This document shows, piece by piece, positions 29,082-37,947 of a stretch of DNA of 64,000 nt. The notes under the pieces are model-generated. The model ran no database searches. It was not told the DNA's origin and was given only the letters and a program-made list of their open reading frames with translations. How positions within the stretch are numbered: position 1 is the stretch's first letter; each line of letters begins with the position of its first letter. The DNA is taken from the NCBI GenBank assembly GCA_949878435.1, contig CATLAK010000003.1:124001-188000 (forward strand), in the 5' to 3' direction. The DNA comes from an uncultured Lachnospiraceae bacterium (GTDB lineage: Bacteria; Bacillota; Clostridia; Lachnospirales; Lachnospiraceae). The position numbers were made by a program, and so were the translations under genes.

Positions 29082-30642
29082 CTCCTATCTGCTCCCGGCT
29101 CATTTTCTTGATTCCCAGCATATATTCTCCTAACTCCACCGGGTCGATCGTCTTTGCATCTTCAAAGTATGCTGCCACAGCCCCGTCATGGAGAACCACT
29201 ATACTGTCGCTTAAATTGATAATTTCTGTCAGATCCGCCGATATGAGCAGGATTGCCGCCCCCTTGTCCCTAAGTTCCAGCAGCTTTTTATGCACAAATT
29301 CCGCTGCCCCTACGTCGATTCCTCTGGTAGGCTGGTTTGCAATCACAAGCTTAGGATCACTGGAAAACTCCCTTGCTACCACCACTTTCTGCATATTTCC
29401 GCCTGAAAGCATCCGCACCGGCTGTTCTCTGTCATCACATTTCACGCCATACTCTAAAATCAGCTGATCCGTCTCCTTGCATATCTTTTTTCTATTTAAT
29501 AGAACGCCCTTTTTAAATTCCTTCCGATAATAGCGGTCCGCCATAATGTTGTCTGCAACTCCCGCATCGGCAACCACGCCGTAAGTCATTCTGTCCTGTG
29601 AAATGTGGGACACGCCAAGTTCCCTGATTTCCCTCACCGATTTACGGCTTATATCTTCTCCGTCAATGAGAATCTGACCCGAACGGTTCTTCTTCATTCC
29701 TGTCACCAGCTCGCTTAGTTCATTCTGTCCATTTCCTTCGATGCCTGCAACGCCGAGTATCTCACCTTTCCGCACCGTCATATTGATTTCATTTAAGATT
29801 TTCTGACCTGCCGCGTCTGTATAATTTAAGTTTTTGACAGAAAGGAACGCGCTGCCCGGCTTCGCCTCGGTCTTGTCTGTTTTAAGAAGGACGTCCCTGC
29901 CAATCATCAGCCTGGAGATTTCCTGCTCGGACACCTCATCCACCATCCTGACATCGATTGTCCTTCCGTCCCTCATGATTGTGATTCGGTCGCAGATTTC
30001 CTTAATTTCCCCCAGCTTATGAGAAATGAACACGACTGTATGCCCCAATTCCTTAAGCCGCTTTAATTCCTGAAAGATCTCTACCGTTTCCTGGGGCGTC
30101 AGCACCGCTGTGGGCTCATCCAGTATCAATATATCTGCTCCCCGAAGCAGCGCTTTCAAAATTTCCACCCTCTGCTTCAATCCTACGCTCAAATCTCTTA
30201 TGCGCGCGTCAGGGTCAATTTCCAATCCATATTTTTCCGATACTTCTCTTGTCCTCTTTTTAGCTTCTTCCTTGTCCAAAAAACCTGCCTTTTCAGGCTC
30301 TAAGCCAAGCACCATATTTTCTGCAACGGTCATACTCGGAACCAGCATAAAATGTTGATGCACCATGCCGATTCCCATTTTGATCGCACTGAGAGGACTA
30401 TCTATCTTAACCTCTTTTCCTTTGTAGAGGATTCTGCCTTCCTCACACTGCTCTTCTCCAAACAGAACCTTCATCAGCGTGGATTTCCCTGCTCCGTTCT
30501 CTCCGGCAAGTGCATGTATCTCGCCCCTGCGCAATTCAAAATTTACATTTTTATTTGCGATAAAACCATTCGAGTAGATCTTCGTGATATTTTCCATGCT
30601 GAGAATGGTCTCCGCTGCCTGTACTTTCCCTCCATTTTCCAT
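29062..30642 (-). CDS. Nucleoside-type ABC transporter ATPase (YufO-like, duplicated ABC domain)
   Basis: ALAGENGAGKSTLMKVLFGEEQ; LILDEPTAVLTPQE; second half MLSGGNMQKVVVAREFSSDPKLVIANQPTRGIDVGAAEFVH; start taken at MENGGK. Confidence 0.92.
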   Translation of the reverse strand: MENGGKVQAAETILSMENITKIYSNGFIANKNVNFELRRGEIHALAGENGAGKSTLMKVLFGEEQCEEGRILYKGKEVKIDSPLSAIKMGIGMVHQHFMLVPSMTVAENMVLGLEPEKAGFLDKEEAKKRTREVSEKYGLEIDPDARIRDLSVGLKQRVEILKALLRGADILILDEPTAVLTPQETVEIFQELKRLKELGHTVVFISHKLGEIKEICDRITIMRDGRTIDVRMVDEVSEQEISRLMIGRDVLLKTDKTEAKPGSAFLSVKNLNYTDAAGQKILNEINMTVRKGEILGVAGIEGNGQNELSELVTGMKKNRSGQILIDGEDISRKSVREIRELGVSHISQDRMTYGVVADAGVADNIMADRYYRKEFKKGVLLNRKKICKETDQLILEYGVKCDDREQPVRMLSGGNMQKVVVAREFSSDPKLVIANQPTRGIDVGAAEFVHKKLLELRDKGAAILLISADLTEIINLSDSIVVLHDGAVAAYFEDAKTIDPVELGEYMLGIKKMSREQIGGAVHEQ

Positions 30643-30674
30643 TCCGTTCACCTCATCACTCCATCTGTTGTTTA

Positions 30675-30707
30675 ATATGGGGCTGTCTGTTTGTGACAGC
30701 CCCATAT
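30675..30707 (-). promoter_or_regulatory. Intercistronic hairpin between the BMP lipoprotein and the ATPase gene
   Basis: ATATGGGGCTGTC-tgtttgt-GACAGCCCCATAT perfect 13 bp arms. Confidence 0.65.
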
Positions 30708-30717
30708 ACCTGCTTAC

Positions 30718-31875
30718 CTACGGTGCAACTTCATTTCTAATTACTTCAAATTCTGCTGTGTCCATGCCAAGCGCCGATTCAACTTCGATCTTTCCGTCGA
30801 TGATCTGCTGCTCGATATCCTTTATCATGCTCTGTTTTTCTTCTGATAATTCTCTCTCAAAATTTTCACCGTAGATGATGCCTACGCCCAATTCCTTAAG
30901 ACCGATCACTTCTGTCTTTCCCCACGGCAGGCTTCCATCTTCCGCCATCTTGATTGCACGAAGCAAGGACTGATCCACCCTCTTCATCATGGATGTAACG
31001 ATCACTTCTGCCATTCCGGGATCAGAATCCTTAAATGCTGCTGCCTGATCTCCGTCTACGCCAATTGCATACAGACCTTTTTCCTTCGCCGCATCCAGCA
31101 CGCCGATTCCTGTCTGAGATGCAATCTGGAAACAAATATCTACGTTCTGCTGACTCATCTGGGATAATGCCAATTCTTTGCCTTTTGTGGAATCCACGAA
31201 TGTACCTGCATAGGCAACTGCTACTTTTATTTCAGGTTCAACATACTGTGCTCCTCTGATATAACCAATCATAAAGTCATTAATGATAGGGAGGTCTCCT
31301 CCGCCGATACATCCGATGATCTTATCAGGGTTTGCATTCTTGCCTTCTGTGGTCATGACTGCCGCAACTGCACCCGCCAGGAAACTTCCTTCGTTCTGCT
31401 TATACTGCACACAGTAAAGATTGCTGAAATCACCCTTGCTCCAATCCACTTCCGTATCAAACATGATGAATTTCTTATCGGGATATTCGGGAATCAAGGC
31501 TTCTGCAATTTCCACTGCCGGAGAAGAACCTACAATAATGTAATCCCAATCCTGCTCAGCAACGTCCCTGAAATACGGCTCATACTTGGAAGGATCCTGC
31601 CCCATTTCGATGGTCTTTACTTCTGCACCCAGTTCCTTTTCAATCAATTTCATTCCGTCATTTGCGCTGTCATAAAATCCCTTGTCGCCAAGATTACTGG
31701 TAATCAGCAGTACGACTTTCAGTCCATCCTTCGTCTCCTCCGCATCTTTTGCCTCGTTTGTCTCTTTTGTATCGTTTGTCTCCTTTGCCTCTTCCGTCTT
31801 TTTGCCGCATCCTGTTATGCCTAATACCAACACCAATGCCATAAGAATTGCTATCATCTTACTAATCTTTTTCAT
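30718..31875 (-). CDS. BMP-family (Med/TmpC-like) nucleoside-binding lipoprotein
   Basis: MKKISKMIAILMALVLVLGITGCGKK lipobox; LLITSNLGDKGFYDSANDGMKLIEKELG; PAVEIAEALIPEYPDKKFIMFDTEVDW. Confidence 0.92.
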   Translation of the reverse strand: MKKISKMIAILMALVLVLGITGCGKKTEEAKETNDTKETNEAKDAEETKDGLKVVLLITSNLGDKGFYDSANDGMKLIEKELGAEVKTIEMGQDPSKYEPYFRDVAEQDWDYIIVGSSPAVEIAEALIPEYPDKKFIMFDTEVDWSKGDFSNLYCVQYKQNEGSFLAGAVAAVMTTEGKNANPDKIIGCIGGGDLPIINDFMIGYIRGAQYVEPEIKVAVAYAGTFVDSTKGKELALSQMSQQNVDICFQIASQTGIGVLDAAKEKGLYAIGVDGDQAAAFKDSDPGMAEVIVTSMMKRVDQSLLRAIKMAEDGSLPWGKTEVIGLKELGVGIIYGENFERELSEEKQSMIKDIEQQIIDGKIEVESALGMDTAEFEVIRNEVAP

Positions 31876-31941
31876 AAACTACCTCTCTTTCTTCTCCAGA
31901 ATCTTAATTTGTTTTGTTTTCCTGCCTGTGATGCCTTAAGA

Positions 31942-32868
31942 TCATGCGAGCAGTTCCGCCAGGACCTCATCCGTCTCTTCCCTTGTAGGTATGGAAGTCT
32001 GCGCACCGTTTCTTGTAACAGCGATAGAAGATGCTGCATTGGCAAACATTACAGCTTCGCTAAGTTCTCTTCCCTCTGCAAGTGCCACCGCGAATGCTCC
32101 GTTGAAACAATCTCCTGCTGCCGTCGTGTCCACAGCCGATACCTTCCTTGCCGGAAACAGTTCTTCTGTCTCCTTATTGACAAACAGTGCCCCTTTCTTT
32201 CCAAGGGTGACAAGGACATTCTTAACTCCCTTCTCAAGCAGCTGTCTCGCCCCTTCCACGTAGTCTTCCACTGACTCGCCCTCTTTTCCGCATAACTTCA
32301 TGAGTTCCGATTCATTGGGCGTTATGTAATCCAGCATGGAGAAAATCTCGTCGGGAAGCGAATCCGGCACCGGCGCCGGGTTCAATATGATTGTCTTTCC
32401 AAGTTCCCTCGCTCTGCTGATTGCATAATAAATGGCATCACAGCAAATCTCCATCTGCAAAATCACATAATCACATTCCTGCAGGGCTTCATCATTCTTT
32501 TTCAGATAACTGACATTACATTCCATGTTAGCCCCGGGCACGACTACTACCGTATTATCTCCACATTCATCCACATAAATGCTTGCCATTCCGGTTCCCT
32601 GCGTCCCCGTCTGCTTGAAATCGTCCGTATCGACCCCACATTTCGCCAAATTGCTTTTCTGCGTTCTTCCAAAGTCATCTTCACCTATGCATCCCAGCAT
32701 TTTGACATCCCCGCCAAGCCTTGCCGCCGCATACGCCTGATTTGCCCCCTTGCCTCCCGGCACGTAGGTCATCTTCGTTCCAAGAACCGTTTCACCTACA
32801 ATTGGCATCCGTTTCATTTCAATTACCATGTCCATATTCAGGCTGCCGATTACTAATATTTTTTTCAC
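31942..32868 (-). CDS. rbsK: Ribokinase
   Basis: ILVIGSLNMDMVIEMKRMPIVGETVLGTKMTYVPGGKGANQAYAAARLGG; DTTAAGDCFNGAFAVALAEG. Confidence 0.92.
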   Translation of the reverse strand: MKKILVIGSLNMDMVIEMKRMPIVGETVLGTKMTYVPGGKGANQAYAAARLGGDVKMLGCIGEDDFGRTQKSNLAKCGVDTDDFKQTGTQGTGMASIYVDECGDNTVVVVPGANMECNVSYLKKNDEALQECDYVILQMEICCDAIYYAISRARELGKTIILNPAPVPDSLPDEIFSMLDYITPNESELMKLCGKEGESVEDYVEGARQLLEKGVKNVLVTLGKKGALFVNKETEELFPARKVSAVDTTAAGDCFNGAFAVALAEGRELSEAVMFANAASSIAVTRNGAQTSIPTREETDEVLAELLA

Positions 32869-33156
32869 TCTTTCACGTCTCCCCTCCTTTTCGTAGAGAA
32901 ATATTTTTCCTAAACAGTTTTCCTATACACTAATCATACATACATTTCCCCTATTCGTCAACAAGTTTTGTATTCTTTGTATACTTCATTTACTTTTACA
33001 CCTATTTTTTGTGCATTATGCACACATGCCTTTTTTAAAGACAAAAAAAGCACTGCAAACCATTTCACTCCAAAATGACCTGCAGCACCTTATTCCACCT
33101 TTCCCCAAACCTTATCCCCCCTCATCCTACCTCATGCAATTTAGTAACGGGAAACC

Positions 33157-33475
33157 AGCAGGACAGCAGTGCCGTATGGACGGCAGGCAAACAGACCGGG
33201 CGCAGGAGACAGCGCATAGTATCGTTTCAAGTCTCTGCGAAAAATCGGCAATTTCACTTACAGAATGTTAGATTCCCAGGGGGAAATCGCCACGGATAGC
33301 GATTTCAGGAGTCGCGCGGCACGGATGCCGCTGACTCCGACCCGTCCGCATTGAAACACCTATCTACATTCTGTTAGTGAAATCCGATTTTAAGAAAAGA
33401 CTTGAAACGATACTATGCGCCGTCTCCTGTGCCCGGTCTGTTTGTCTGCCGTCCATACGGCACTGCTGTCCTGCT
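33157..33475 (+). repeat. Hairpin repeat family, copy B (complete)
   Basis: agcaggacagcagtgccgtatggacggcag...cgtttcaagtct paired to agacttgaaacg...ctgccgtccatacggcactgctgtcctgct; core hairpins 33283-33306 and 33308-33338. Confidence 0.92.
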
Positions 33476-33483
33476 TTTTCCCC

Positions 33484-34599
33484 CTACTCACCGCACAAAA
33501 GTTCCGCCAAATATTCCGCCGTCCCCAAAATCACCTTCTCATCCACCATAAACCCCGGCTGATGAATCAACTGCCCCTTTCCTGTCCCCACCTTAATATA
33601 GCAGCCAGGCACCTTTTCTTCATAAAAAGAAAAATCATCTCCGCCCATAGAGCTTTCCTCCGGCACCACCTTTAATCCCCGCGCCTTTGCCGCCTCTATA
33701 CTCACTTTTACCATCCCTCCATCATTATAGACAGCAGGCGGTCCCGCGATCCACTCCGTCTGTGCCTGCGCCCCATAAGCCCGGGCAATACTTTCCGCAA
33801 GCTCCCTTACCCTCTTTTCAGCCAGAACCCTGTCCTGCCTGTCCATAGTACGGACAGTCCCCTCCAATACGGCGGTCTCCGGAATCACATTCCAGGTATT
33901 TCCCGCCTCCAGCCTTGTGACACTGACCAGAGCCGGATGAAATGCATTCACATTCCTGCTGACAATCGTCTGAACCCCCTGCACAATAGCCGCCGCTGCC
34001 GGGACCGGATCGATTCCGTCGTCAGGATGCGCCCCGTGGCACCCCACGCCCTTCACCGTAACCACAAACCGATCCACCGCCGCCGTCACATATCCTTCCC
34101 GAATCCCAATCGTGCCCGCTTCATTGGTGGGATCTGCATGGAGTCCCCATATTCTGTCCACATCCTCCATGACACCTGTCTCCAAAATCTTGAGCGCCCC
34201 CAGCGAAGATTCCTCCGCCGGCTGAAAAATAATCTTCACCGTTCCCGCCAGTTCCTGCTTCCTCTCCTTTAACAAAACCGCACATCCGATCCCCGCCGTA
34301 ATATGAAAATCATGTCCGCACGCATGCATCCTCCCCTCATACAAAGAAACATACGGCAAGCCCGTTTCCTCCCAAATCGGAAGCCCATCGATATCACACC
34401 GAAGCGCCCGCACCGGTCCCGGTCTCTCCCCCCGCACAACCGCCACCAAGCCCGTTTCCAAATCACAAGGCAAAATATCAATCCCTTCTTCCATCAGAAT
34501 CTCCTTAATCTTAGCTGTCGTCTCAAACTCCTCATAGGATAATTCCGGGTGCATATGAAACCATTCAAAGTACGCTGTTAATCGCTCATTAATCTCCAT
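33484..34599 (-). CDS. M20-family amidohydrolase (N-acyl-amino-acid/peptidase-like)
   Basis: WFHMHPELSYEEFETTAKIKE; MHACGHDFHITAGIGCAVLLKE; GCHGAHPDDGIDPVPAAAAIV; SSMGGDDFSFYEEKVPGCYIKVG. Confidence 0.92.
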   Translation of the reverse strand: MEINERLTAYFEWFHMHPELSYEEFETTAKIKEILMEEGIDILPCDLETGLVAVVRGERPGPVRALRCDIDGLPIWEETGLPYVSLYEGRMHACGHDFHITAGIGCAVLLKERKQELAGTVKIIFQPAEESSLGALKILETGVMEDVDRIWGLHADPTNEAGTIGIREGYVTAAVDRFVVTVKGVGCHGAHPDDGIDPVPAAAAIVQGVQTIVSRNVNAFHPALVSVTRLEAGNTWNVIPETAVLEGTVRTMDRQDRVLAEKRVRELAESIARAYGAQAQTEWIAGPPAVYNDGGMVKVSIEAAKARGLKVVPEESSMGGDDFSFYEEKVPGCYIKVGTGKGQLIHQPGFMVDEKVILGTAEYLAELLCGE

Positions 34600-34639
34600 C
34601 TAAATCTCTCCTGTCTTACATTATTTTTCGGCTGGAACA

Positions 34640-34992
34640 GCAGCTTGGATGATGGGAAGCGCCGGCAGGAGCGCAGTGACGCGGCATAGAGGGACCGGGC
34701 GCAGGGGACAGCATATTATATCGTTTCAAGTCTTTGTGAAAAATCGGCAATTTCACTTACAGAATGTTGAGTCCCTAGGGCAAAATCGCCATGGATGGCG
34801 ATTTTAGGAGCCAAGCGGCACGGATGCCGCCATGGCTCCGACCCGACCGCCTTGAAACACCCAAATACATTCTGTTAGTGAAATCCGATTTTGAGGGGAG
34901 ACTTGAAACGATATAATATGCTGTCCCCTGCGCCCGGTCCCTCTATGCCGCGTCACTGCGCTCCTGCCGGTGCTTCCCATCATCCAAGCTGC
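34640..34992 (+). repeat. Hairpin repeat family, copy C (complete)
   Basis: gcagcttggatgatgggaagcgccggcaggagcgcagtgacgcggcatagagggaccgggcgcaggggacagcatattatatcgtttcaagtct and its near-perfect inverse at 34900-34992; core hairpins 34782-34805 and 34807-34839. Confidence 0.95.
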
Positions 34993-35006
34993 CTCCTTCC
35001 CCGAAA

Positions 35007-35972
35007 CTATCTTCCGCTATTAGGGTCTAAAGCATCTCTAAGGGCATCTCCGATAAAGTTTATCGCCATCACAAGTACTACGATGAGGATTCCAGCCGGT
35101 ATCCAGAGCCAAGGTTGTCTGGTGAGGACGGTAAGGGACTGAGCTCCGTTTAACATGTTTCCCAGGCTTGCTGCAGGGGGCTGGACGCCCAGTCCCAAAA
35201 AACTTAAGGCAGCTTCGTCCAACATGGAAATGGCTAGCACGGAAGTTGCGTATACCAGAATGGGGGCTACCGTGTTGGGCAGGATTTCTGAAAAGAGGAT
35301 GTGGCTAAGGGGCATTCCTGCTACGATGTTGCCTTTGATGAAATTTGTTTCCCGCAGGTTCAGTACGTTTCCCCGCACCAGTCTTGCTATGCCCGGCCAG
35401 TCTACAAAGCCAAGAATCAGAATGATATTCCAGAGTCCGGGTTTGAAGATTGCGGCTGCCACTAGCACTAAGAGAATGTAGGGGAAGGACATGACCATAT
35501 CGGTGAAACGCATGATGAGCATATCCGGCACGCCGCCGAAGTAGCCTGCAATCAGTCCAAGGACTACGCCCACCACCGTGGAGATCAGGGTTGCCATGAT
35601 TCCCACCAGAAGGGAAATGCGCATGGCATACAAAAGCCTGCTGAAAACGTCTCTTCCAATCTGGTCTGTTCCAAGCCAAAATTCCTTGCAGGGAGCGCCG
35701 CTGAAAGTCCCCACGATGTCATCCGGTTTGTAAGGAGCAAGGACAGGCGCTAAAAGCGCCGCGCCGCCTAAGACGACGAGTACGACTAGGCTGATCACCG
35801 CAAGGTGATGGCGCCGGAAACGGCGGAAAATAGTCTCAAGGTAGCTTTCACTGACAATATCCCTGTTCTCATGATCTGTGCTGTCGTGCACCGCATACGC
35901 TTTTTTTCTGTTAAATTTTTTCTTCATTTTGAATTTTTCCATGCTTTTCTCCATCCCGAAGTGTTGTAACAC
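35007..35972 (-). CDS. dppC: Di/oligopeptide ABC transporter permease
   Basis: FWLGTDQIGRDVFSRLLYAMRISLLVGI; EAALSFLGLGVQPPAASLGNML. Confidence 0.92.
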   Translation of the reverse strand: MLQHFGMEKSMEKFKMKKKFNRKKAYAVHDSTDHENRDIVSESYLETIFRRFRRHHLAVISLVVLVVLGGAALLAPVLAPYKPDDIVGTFSGAPCKEFWLGTDQIGRDVFSRLLYAMRISLLVGIMATLISTVVGVVLGLIAGYFGGVPDMLIMRFTDMVMSFPYILLVLVAAAIFKPGLWNIILILGFVDWPGIARLVRGNVLNLRETNFIKGNIVAGMPLSHILFSEILPNTVAPILVYATSVLAISMLDEAALSFLGLGVQPPAASLGNMLNGAQSLTVLTRQPWLWIPAGILIVVLVMAINFIGDALRDALDPNSGR

Positions 35973-35990
35973 GGGGGATCTTTCTTCCTT

Positions 35991-36938
35991 CTAGTCCAGC
36001 TGAATCGTTGGATCTACCAACGCGTATAAAATATCTGTGACTAAATTTGCAATGAGGACCACCACCGCGGACAACAGGCATACGCCCATAATCACCGGAT
36101 AGTCCCGGCTGGTGATGGCGCTCATGGTCATAAGCCCCAGCCCCGGCCAGGAAAACACCTGCTCTATAATGACCGCGCCTCCGAACAGTACCGGAATCTC
36201 CATGCCGATTACTGTGACAATGGGCACCAGCGCGTTGCGCAGCGCATGTTTGTTGATCACTTTGAACCGCCCGATTCCTTTTGCCCTGGCTGTGCGCAGA
36301 TAATCCTGCTGCAGGATTTCCAGCATTGCACTCCTGATATATCGGATATTGCTCCCCGCCATGGAAGCCGCAAGGACGATTACCGGCATGATCATATGCC
36401 TTAATACATCAAGGAAACCTCCCTGCGTCCCAAGGGTCGTCATTCCGCTGGATGGGAGCCACCCCAATTGAACCGTAAAAATATAAATAAGCAGCAGCGA
36501 AAGGAAAAAGCCCGGAATGCTGCTTCCAAGGAAGGAAAAGGTCACTACCGCATAATCGCCTTTTTCGTATTGATGGATGGCGCTGTAGATCCCTGCCGGA
36601 ACCGCTATCAAAAGGCTTACGATAAGCGATGCTCCCATCAAAAGAAGGGTGGGTCCTAAGTGGCTTTTGATCATCTCGCTCACAGGCTGGTAGGATTTGA
36701 TGGAGTATCCCAAATTGCCGTGAAAAAGCTGCCCAAGCCACACAAAATACTGTATATAAAATGGTTTATCCAAGCCTAAGGCTATTTTTTTTGCCTCCAC
36801 TGCCGCCTCCGACACCCTGGGTCCCTGCAGCATTTCTAAGGGACTTCCCGCCATACACATAATCGCATAGTCTATAATCGTAATGCCGATCAGCACCGGA
36901 ATTGCAATCAATATACGCTTGATAATATATTTAGTCAA
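35991..36938 (-). CDS. dppB: Di/oligopeptide ABC transporter permease
   Basis: MTKYIIKRILIAIPVLIGITIIDYAIM; LQQDYLRTARAKGIGRFKVINKHALRNALVPIVTVIG. Confidence 0.93.
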   Translation of the reverse strand: MTKYIIKRILIAIPVLIGITIIDYAIMCMAGSPLEMLQGPRVSEAAVEAKKIALGLDKPFYIQYFVWLGQLFHGNLGYSIKSYQPVSEMIKSHLGPTLLLMGASLIVSLLIAVPAGIYSAIHQYEKGDYAVVTFSFLGSSIPGFFLSLLLIYIFTVQLGWLPSSGMTTLGTQGGFLDVLRHMIMPVIVLAASMAGSNIRYIRSAMLEILQQDYLRTARAKGIGRFKVINKHALRNALVPIVTVIGMEIPVLFGGAVIIEQVFSWPGLGLMTMSAITSRDYPVIMGVCLLSAVVVLIANLVTDILYALVDPTIQLD

Positions 36939-37947
36939 TTTCCTGCACCTCCTTGCTGTTCATCACGATGGGACAGGCAGCCTCATGCCCGGACCCGCAT
37001 CTTGTCTCCTGCATGCCAGGCTCTTTTTGCCTGCATATCTCCGTAGCATAAGGGCATCTTGGGTGGAACCTGCATCCCCTCGGAGGATTGGTACTGTCAC
37101 CGATTTCTCCTTGAAGGACGCTGTGCGTTTTTTCTTTTTCCTTCGGATCCGGCACCGGAACGGCGCCTAAAAGCGCCTTTGTATAGGGATGCACCGGCTG
37201 GCGGAAGACCTCCTTTGCTTCCCCCATTTCCACAATCTTGCCAAGATACATGACGGCAATCCTGTCGCTGACATAGTTCACCGCCCCCAGACCATGCCCC
37301 ACAAAAAGAAGGGTCAGACCAAGCTCTTTTTGCAGACTCTTTAAAAGATTCAGAATCTGCGCCTGTATCGATACATCCAGTGCGCTTACCGGTTCGTCGC
37401 AGACGATAAAGCGGGGATTTAAGGAAAGTGCTTTAGCAATCCCGATTCTCTGGCGCTGTCCTCCCGAAAACTCATGGGGATATCTTCCCAGAACATTCCT
37501 TGGAAGCCCTACCATATCCAGAATCTTCAAGATATCCTTTTCCACACTTCCTTTTTCGGATATTTTGTGATAAAGCATAGGCTGAGCAAGAATCTCGAAA
37601 ATATGCTTTCTTGGATTTAAGGAAGAATAAGGATCCTGAAATACCATCTGCAGCTGTGTGCGGATTTTCTGCATATCCTTTTTATTTAACTGGGACAGAT
37701 CCTTTCCCTTATAATAAATCTTACCCTCCGTGGGTGTCTCGAGCCCCACCAGCTGCCTTCCTATGGTGGACTTCCCACAGCCCGATTCCCCCACAAGCCC
37801 CAGCGTCTCTCCCTCCATAATGGAAAAGCTCATACCATCCACCGCCTTCACATAGCCGGTAGTATGATTTATAATTCCCCCCTTTATGGGGTAATATTTT
37901 TTCAGATTTTCAACGCTGATCAAAGGGGTCTCGTTCTTTTCGCTCAT
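36931..37947 (-). CDS. dppF: Di/oligopeptide ABC transporter ATPase
   Basis: [55 protein letters not shown]; start taken at MSEKNE. Confidence 0.93.
   Translation of the reverse strand: MSEKNETPLISVENLKKYYPIKGGIINHTTGYVKAVDGMSFSIMEGETLGLVGESGCGKSTIGRQLVGLETPTEGKIYYKGKDLSQLNKKDMQKIRTQLQMVFQDPYSSLNPRKHIFEILAQPMLYHKISEKGSVEKDILKILDMVGLPRNVLGRYPHEFSGGQRQRIGIAKALSLNPRFIVCDEPVSALDVSIQAQILNLLKSLQKELGLTLLFVGHGLGAVNYVSDRIAVMYLGKIVEMGEAKEVFRQPVHPYTKALLGAVPVPDPKEKEKTHSVLQGEIGDSTNPPRGCRFHPRCPYATEICRQKEPGMQETRCGSGHEAACPIVMNSKEVQEID

Noticed and set aside
28497-29111. 204 aa + strand ORF
   Set aside because: Antisense to an ABC permease gene; His/Arg/Gln-rich shadow composition.
33157-33475. Retron or DGR non-coding RNA
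   Set aside because: No reverse transcriptase gene in the window, and multiple dispersed copies do not fit a retron msr-msd locus.
33157-34992. CRISPR-like or insertion-sequence interpretation of the repeats
   Set aside because: No short direct repeat/spacer array, no cas genes, and no transposase ORF within or beside any copy; the structure is a branched hairpin.
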